Positions 61,239-64,000 of a stretch of DNA of 64,000 nucleotides are shown in pieces (positions within the stretch are counted from its first letter, which is position 1; the number at the start of each line of letters is the position of its first letter). A model generated the notes under the pieces. That model saw only the letters and a list, made by a program, of their open reading frames with translations. It had not been told where the DNA came from and ran no database searches. Both the position numbers and the translations under genes were made by a program. This DNA is from Comamonas sp. BIGb0152 (lineage in GTDB: Bacteria; Pseudomonadota; Gammaproteobacteria; Burkholderiales; Burkholderiaceae_C): contig NZ_JANUDY010000005.1 of NCBI RefSeq assembly GCF_024809975.1, forward strand, positions 1 through 64,000, in the 5' to 3' direction.

Positions 61239-61457
61239 ATGGATTTGGAATGGTTCCGCCCTGCGGCGTTTTTTGGCTCCATCCTGTTTGCCATGGTGGG
61301 CGTGGTGGTGTTCTGGCTGTGCTTTTTGATCATCGACAAGATCACGCCCGTGGACATGTGGTCCGAGATTGTGGAAAAGCAGAACCTCGCGCTGGGCGTG
61401 GTGGTGGCCGCAATGAGCCTGGGCATCAGCATCATCGTGGCAGCCGCCATCGGCTAG
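61239..61457 (+). CDS. DUF350-family small membrane protein
   Basis: The 72 residues form two membrane helices (FFGSILFAMVGVVVFWLCFLII and LALGVVVAAMSLGISIIVAAAIG) around the DUF350 motif ITPVDMWSEIVEKQN. AAGGAGAG lies before ATG 61239; a GTG three bases earlier is possible. It sits 65 bases after the DUF4178 gene and is probably co-transcribed. Confidence 0.85.
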   Translation: MDLEWFRPAAFFGSILFAMVGVVVFWLCFLIIDKITPVDMWSEIVEKQNLALGVVVAAMSLGISIIVAAAIG

Positions 61458-61658
61458 CACCTGTGCGTGCCGCGCCAGCCGCTGCGGCTGGTATGGCCGC
61501 CACCGCTGTCGCCCGTTGATGACCGCTGATGGCCACGGATGGCCACGGATGGCCGCTACCGCAGCGCCTGGCATCTGCGCGGGCGACCTGCCCTTTTCCC
61601 CTGTTAGCCAACGCTGCTGGTGCCCGCGCGCCTGGCACCGTCCCTGCACTGTTCGCCC

Positions 61659-63308
61659 GTGTCGACCTCCAGCCCTGACAACCCCTCTGCCAACGCCTCC
61701 CCCCATGCATCGCCCAGCCCGCGCCCCCAAGGCGCTTTAGGCACGGACGACGCGCTGGAGTTTGGCCACGCCGCCCAGCCTGGGGGCGCCGCGCGGCGCG
61801 CCAGCCCGCTGGAAGTAGCGATGCTGTTCAGCGTCTTTGTCGTGGCAGCCTGTGGCCTCTTGTACGAGCTGGCCGCAGCGGCTCTCGCGTCCTACCTGCT
61901 GGGCGACTCGGTGCTGCAGTTCAGCACCATCATCGGCACCTATTTGTTTGCGATGGGCATCGGCTCCTGGCTGTCGCGCTACCTGGTGCGCGAGCTACCA
62001 GGGCATTTTTTGCGCATCGAGCTGATGGTGGCGCTGGTGGGCGGCGCCTTGCCGGCCGTGCTGTCCATCGTCAACGCCTATGTGCCCAGCGCTTTTCACT
62101 GGATGCTGTATGGCACGGTGATGGTGGTGGGCACCCTGGTGGGGCTGGAGATACCGCTAGTGATGCGCATCCTCAAGCGCAATGTGGTGCTGCGCGATCT
62201 GGTCTCCAAGGTGCTGACCTTTGACTACCTGGGCGCGCTGGCGGTGTCGCTGGCCTTCCCGCTGCTGCTGGTGCCGCACCTGGGCTTGATCCGCACGGGG
62301 CTGGTGTTTGGCCTGCTCAATGCGCTGGTGGCGGTGTGGGCGCTGTTTCTCTTCAAGGACGAGCTGCGCCGCTTTGGCAGCCACGTGCTGGCCTGCGGCC
62401 TGGTGATTGCCGCCTTGCTGGGCGGGCTGGTGGGCGCAGAGCGGCTGACGTCGCTGACCGAAGACCACTTCTACCAAGAACCGATTGTGCTGACCCGTAC
62501 CACGCCCTACCAGCGCATTGTGGTGACCCAGGGCAAGCGCGGCGCACGCCTGTACCTGAACGGCAACCTGCAGTTTGCCCAGAGCGATGAGTACCGCTAC
62601 CACGAGGCCCTGGTACACCCGGTGATGAGCCGCTATGGCGCGCCGCGCAAGGTGGCGGTGTTTGGCGGCGGCGACGGCATGGCCGTGCGCGAGGTGCTGA
62701 AGTACCCCTCGGTCGAATCGGTGACCCTGGTGGAGCTGGACCCGCAGATGACCGACCTGTTCAAGAACGTGCCGAGCATGCAGGCGCTGAACAGCAATGC
62801 CTTGAACGACCCCAAGGTGCACATCGTCAATGCCGACGCCTTCCAGTGGCTGCAAAAGGCCGACGAGGTGTTCGATGTAATCATCGTGGACTTCCCCGAT
62901 CCGACCAACTTTGCCGTCGGCAAGCTGTTTACCAACAGCTTTTACGCCATGCTCAGCCAGCACCTGGCGGCCAGCGGTTTTGCGGTGATCCAGACCACCT
63001 CGCCGCTGATTGCACGCGAGAGTTTCTGGACCGTGGTGACCACCGTTGAATCGGTGGGCATGCAGGCCACGCCCTACCACGCCCATGTGCCCAGCTTTGG
63101 CGAATGGGGCTTTGTGATTGCCAGCCGCCGGCCCTGGAGCCTGCCGACGACCTTGCCGGACGGCATGCGCTTTTTGAGCCTGCCCAGCCTGCCGCTGCTG
63201 TTTGATTTTCCGCCCGACATGGCGCGGGTACCGACCGAGGTAAACCGCCTGTCCAACCAGGTGCTGGTACACACCTATGAGCGCGAATGGGGCAAGGTGG
63301 CGCACTGA
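61659..63308 (+). CDS. Membrane-integrated spermidine synthase-like protein
   Basis: In this 549-residue protein the first part (about 55-265) is some seven membrane helices (VAACGLLYELAAAALASYLLGDS, GTYLFAMGIGSWLSRYLV), and the second is a spermidine-synthase-type methyltransferase fold: FAQSDEYRYHEALVHPV, VFGGGDGMAVREVLKYPSVESV, LVELDPQMTDL, and VDFPDPTNFAVGKLFTNSFY. The soluble synthase usually has DxxDP with acidic residues for polyamine; here the loop is DFPDP. Start is uncertain: GTG 61659 or GTG 61620, as there is no ATG before the first helix. Whether it makes polyamine is not established. Confidence 0.85.
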   Translation: MSTSSPDNPSANASPHASPSPRPQGALGTDDALEFGHAAQPGGAARRASPLEVAMLFSVFVVAACGLLYELAAAALASYLLGDSVLQFSTIIGTYLFAMGIGSWLSRYLVRELPGHFLRIELMVALVGGALPAVLSIVNAYVPSAFHWMLYGTVMVVGTLVGLEIPLVMRILKRNVVLRDLVSKVLTFDYLGALAVSLAFPLLLVPHLGLIRTGLVFGLLNALVAVWALFLFKDELRRFGSHVLACGLVIAALLGGLVGAERLTSLTEDHFYQEPIVLTRTTPYQRIVVTQGKRGARLYLNGNLQFAQSDEYRYHEALVHPVMSRYGAPRKVAVFGGGDGMAVREVLKYPSVESVTLVELDPQMTDLFKNVPSMQALNSNALNDPKVHIVNADAFQWLQKADEVFDVIIVDFPDPTNFAVGKLFTNSFYAMLSQHLAASGFAVIQTTSPLIARESFWTVVTTVESVGMQATPYHAHVPSFGEWGFVIASRRPWSLPTTLPDGMRFLSLPSLPLLFDFPPDMARVPTEVNRLSNQVLVHTYEREWGKVAH

Positions 63309-63350
63309 TATGACGGCCCAGCACCCCTCCACAACGCGCACAGCACAGCC

Positions 63351-64000
63351 ATGCAACGCCGCTCCGTCCTGAAAGGCGCCGCCGCGCTGGCCGGCAGCAG
63401 CGCCTTGGCCGGCTGCAAGCCCGCGCCGCCGAGCACCAGCAGCGCCCATATCCAAGGCGGCTTTGTGGGCCAGGCCTGGGAGCGTGGTCATGCGATGCGC
63501 GACCGCCTGGCGCAAGGCCTGCCCTTGCCCGCGCCCAGCCGCACGCACCGCGTGCAGGTGCTGATTGCCGGTGGCGGCATTGCCGCGCTATCGGCTGCCC
63601 GCGCCTTGCGCCTGGCAGGCATCAGCGATGTAGCGCTGCTGGAGCTGGAAGACCAGGCCGGCGGCAACAGCCGTGGCGGCACCGTCCAGGGCCTGCGCTG
63701 CCCCCTGGGCGCCCACTACCTGCCGGTACCTGGCGACAGCGCGCCCGAGGTGCAGGATCTGCTTGAAGAGCTGGGCGTGCGCCAGCGCGTGGCGGGCCGC
63801 TGGCAGTACAAGGACGAGTACCTGTGCTTTAGCCCGCAGGAGCGCCTTTTTATCCATGGCGGATGGCAGGAAGGCCTGCTGCCCACGCAGGACGTGGCCG
63901 CCAGCACCACCGCCCAGTACCAGCGCTTTGCCCAGCTGGTGGACAGCGCCATGCGCGCCCAGCCCTTCAGCATGCCGGTGATGCGCAGCTGGCAGGCCCA
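63351..64000 (+). CDS. FAD/NAD(P)-dependent oxidoreductase with Tat-type lipoprotein signal (3' truncated)
   Basis: The frame is open from ATG 63351 to the window end (216 codons, no stop). The start MQRRSVLKGAAALAG has a twin-arginine motif and then a lipobox LAGC, suggesting Tat export and lipid anchoring. A Rossmann motif for a flavin follows (VLIAGGGIAALSAARALRLAG ... LLELEDQAGGNSRGG). The remainder lies outside. It starts 42 bases after the spermidine-synthase-like gene and so belongs to the same operon. Confidence 0.85.
   Translation, partial: MQRRSVLKGAAALAGSSALAGCKPAPPSTSSAHIQGGFVGQAWERGHAMRDRLAQGLPLPAPSRTHRVQVLIAGGGIAALSAARALRLAGISDVALLELEDQAGGNSRGGTVQGLRCPLGAHYLPVPGDSAPEVQDLLEELGVRQRVAGRWQYKDEYLCFSPQERLFIHGGWQEGLLPTQDVAASTTAQYQRFAQLVDSAMRAQPFSMPVMRSWQA

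Noticed and set aside
61521-61555. Short tandem repeat of GGCCACGGAT units
   Set aside because: Only two full copies plus a partial, with no spacers; too little for a CRISPR or a defined repeat element. The 201-base gap it sits in shows nothing else.

Overview
The window looks like chromosome of a high-GC betaproteobacterium of the Comamonadaceae, probably close to Comamonas, Delftia or Acidovorax. The signs are the amgK / lptD-surA-rsmA housekeeping block, a MaeB-type malic enzyme, several complete ABC-importer catabolic operons, and an intergenic GC-rich hairpin repeat (42861-42943) of a kind I associate with that family. No database search was possible, so the taxon is an inference.

Layout. 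1-2040: the 3' end of an RHS polymorphic-toxin gene with an AT-rich exchangeable tip, an overlapping small membrane protein (candidate immunity) and an orphan AT-rich ORF. 2052-8941: rsmE, amgK, lptD, surA and rsmA, closed by a terminator. 8955-9926: a barstar-like protein and a secreted RNase Sa/barnase-like ribonuclease. 10093-14443: maeB, two envelope proteins and allA. 14449-26868: a ureido/beta-alanine catabolic region with an amidase, a five-gene dipeptide-type ABC importer, an M20 carbamoylase, an IclR regulator, malonate/methylmalonate-semialdehyde dehydrogenase and a class III aminotransferase. 27072-31438: a lipoprotein, a VOC protein, a tandem methylglyoxal-synthase-fold protein, a YeeE/YedE transporter and a periplasmic rhodanese.

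31689-36745 is the most unusual part. A lower-GC, three-gene defence-like operon (putative nuclease, small winged-helix middle protein, SMC/RecN-like ATPase; ABC-3C / Lamassu / DdmABC architecture) has overlapping reading frames and a near-consensus LexA box inside its predicted promoter. It lies between two broken host genes: a cysteine hydrolase with an in-frame stop and a truncated, frameshifted LysR regulator.

36911-47582: an Old Yellow Enzyme, a LysR regulator, then a LacI-controlled sugar-acid operon (polar amino-acid-type ABC importer, TIM-barrel isomerase, 2-keto-3-deoxygluconate-type kinase, 2-ketoacid reductase) with a perfect palindromic operator, and a siderophore-interacting flavoprotein. 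47592-58782: a second import-and-hydrolyse operon with a tandem-HTH GntR regulator, a C45 acyltransferase/hydrolase, a dipeptide-type ABC importer with a fused ATPase, an alpha/beta hydrolase, an amidase, a PaiB-like flavoprotein and an M23-fold protein. 58783-64000: a lipoprotein, a DUF2061 protein and a DUF4178 / DUF350 / membrane spermidine-synthase-like / Tat-type FAD-oxidoreductase cluster that runs off the right edge. I saw no tRNA, rRNA, CRISPR array or transposase.
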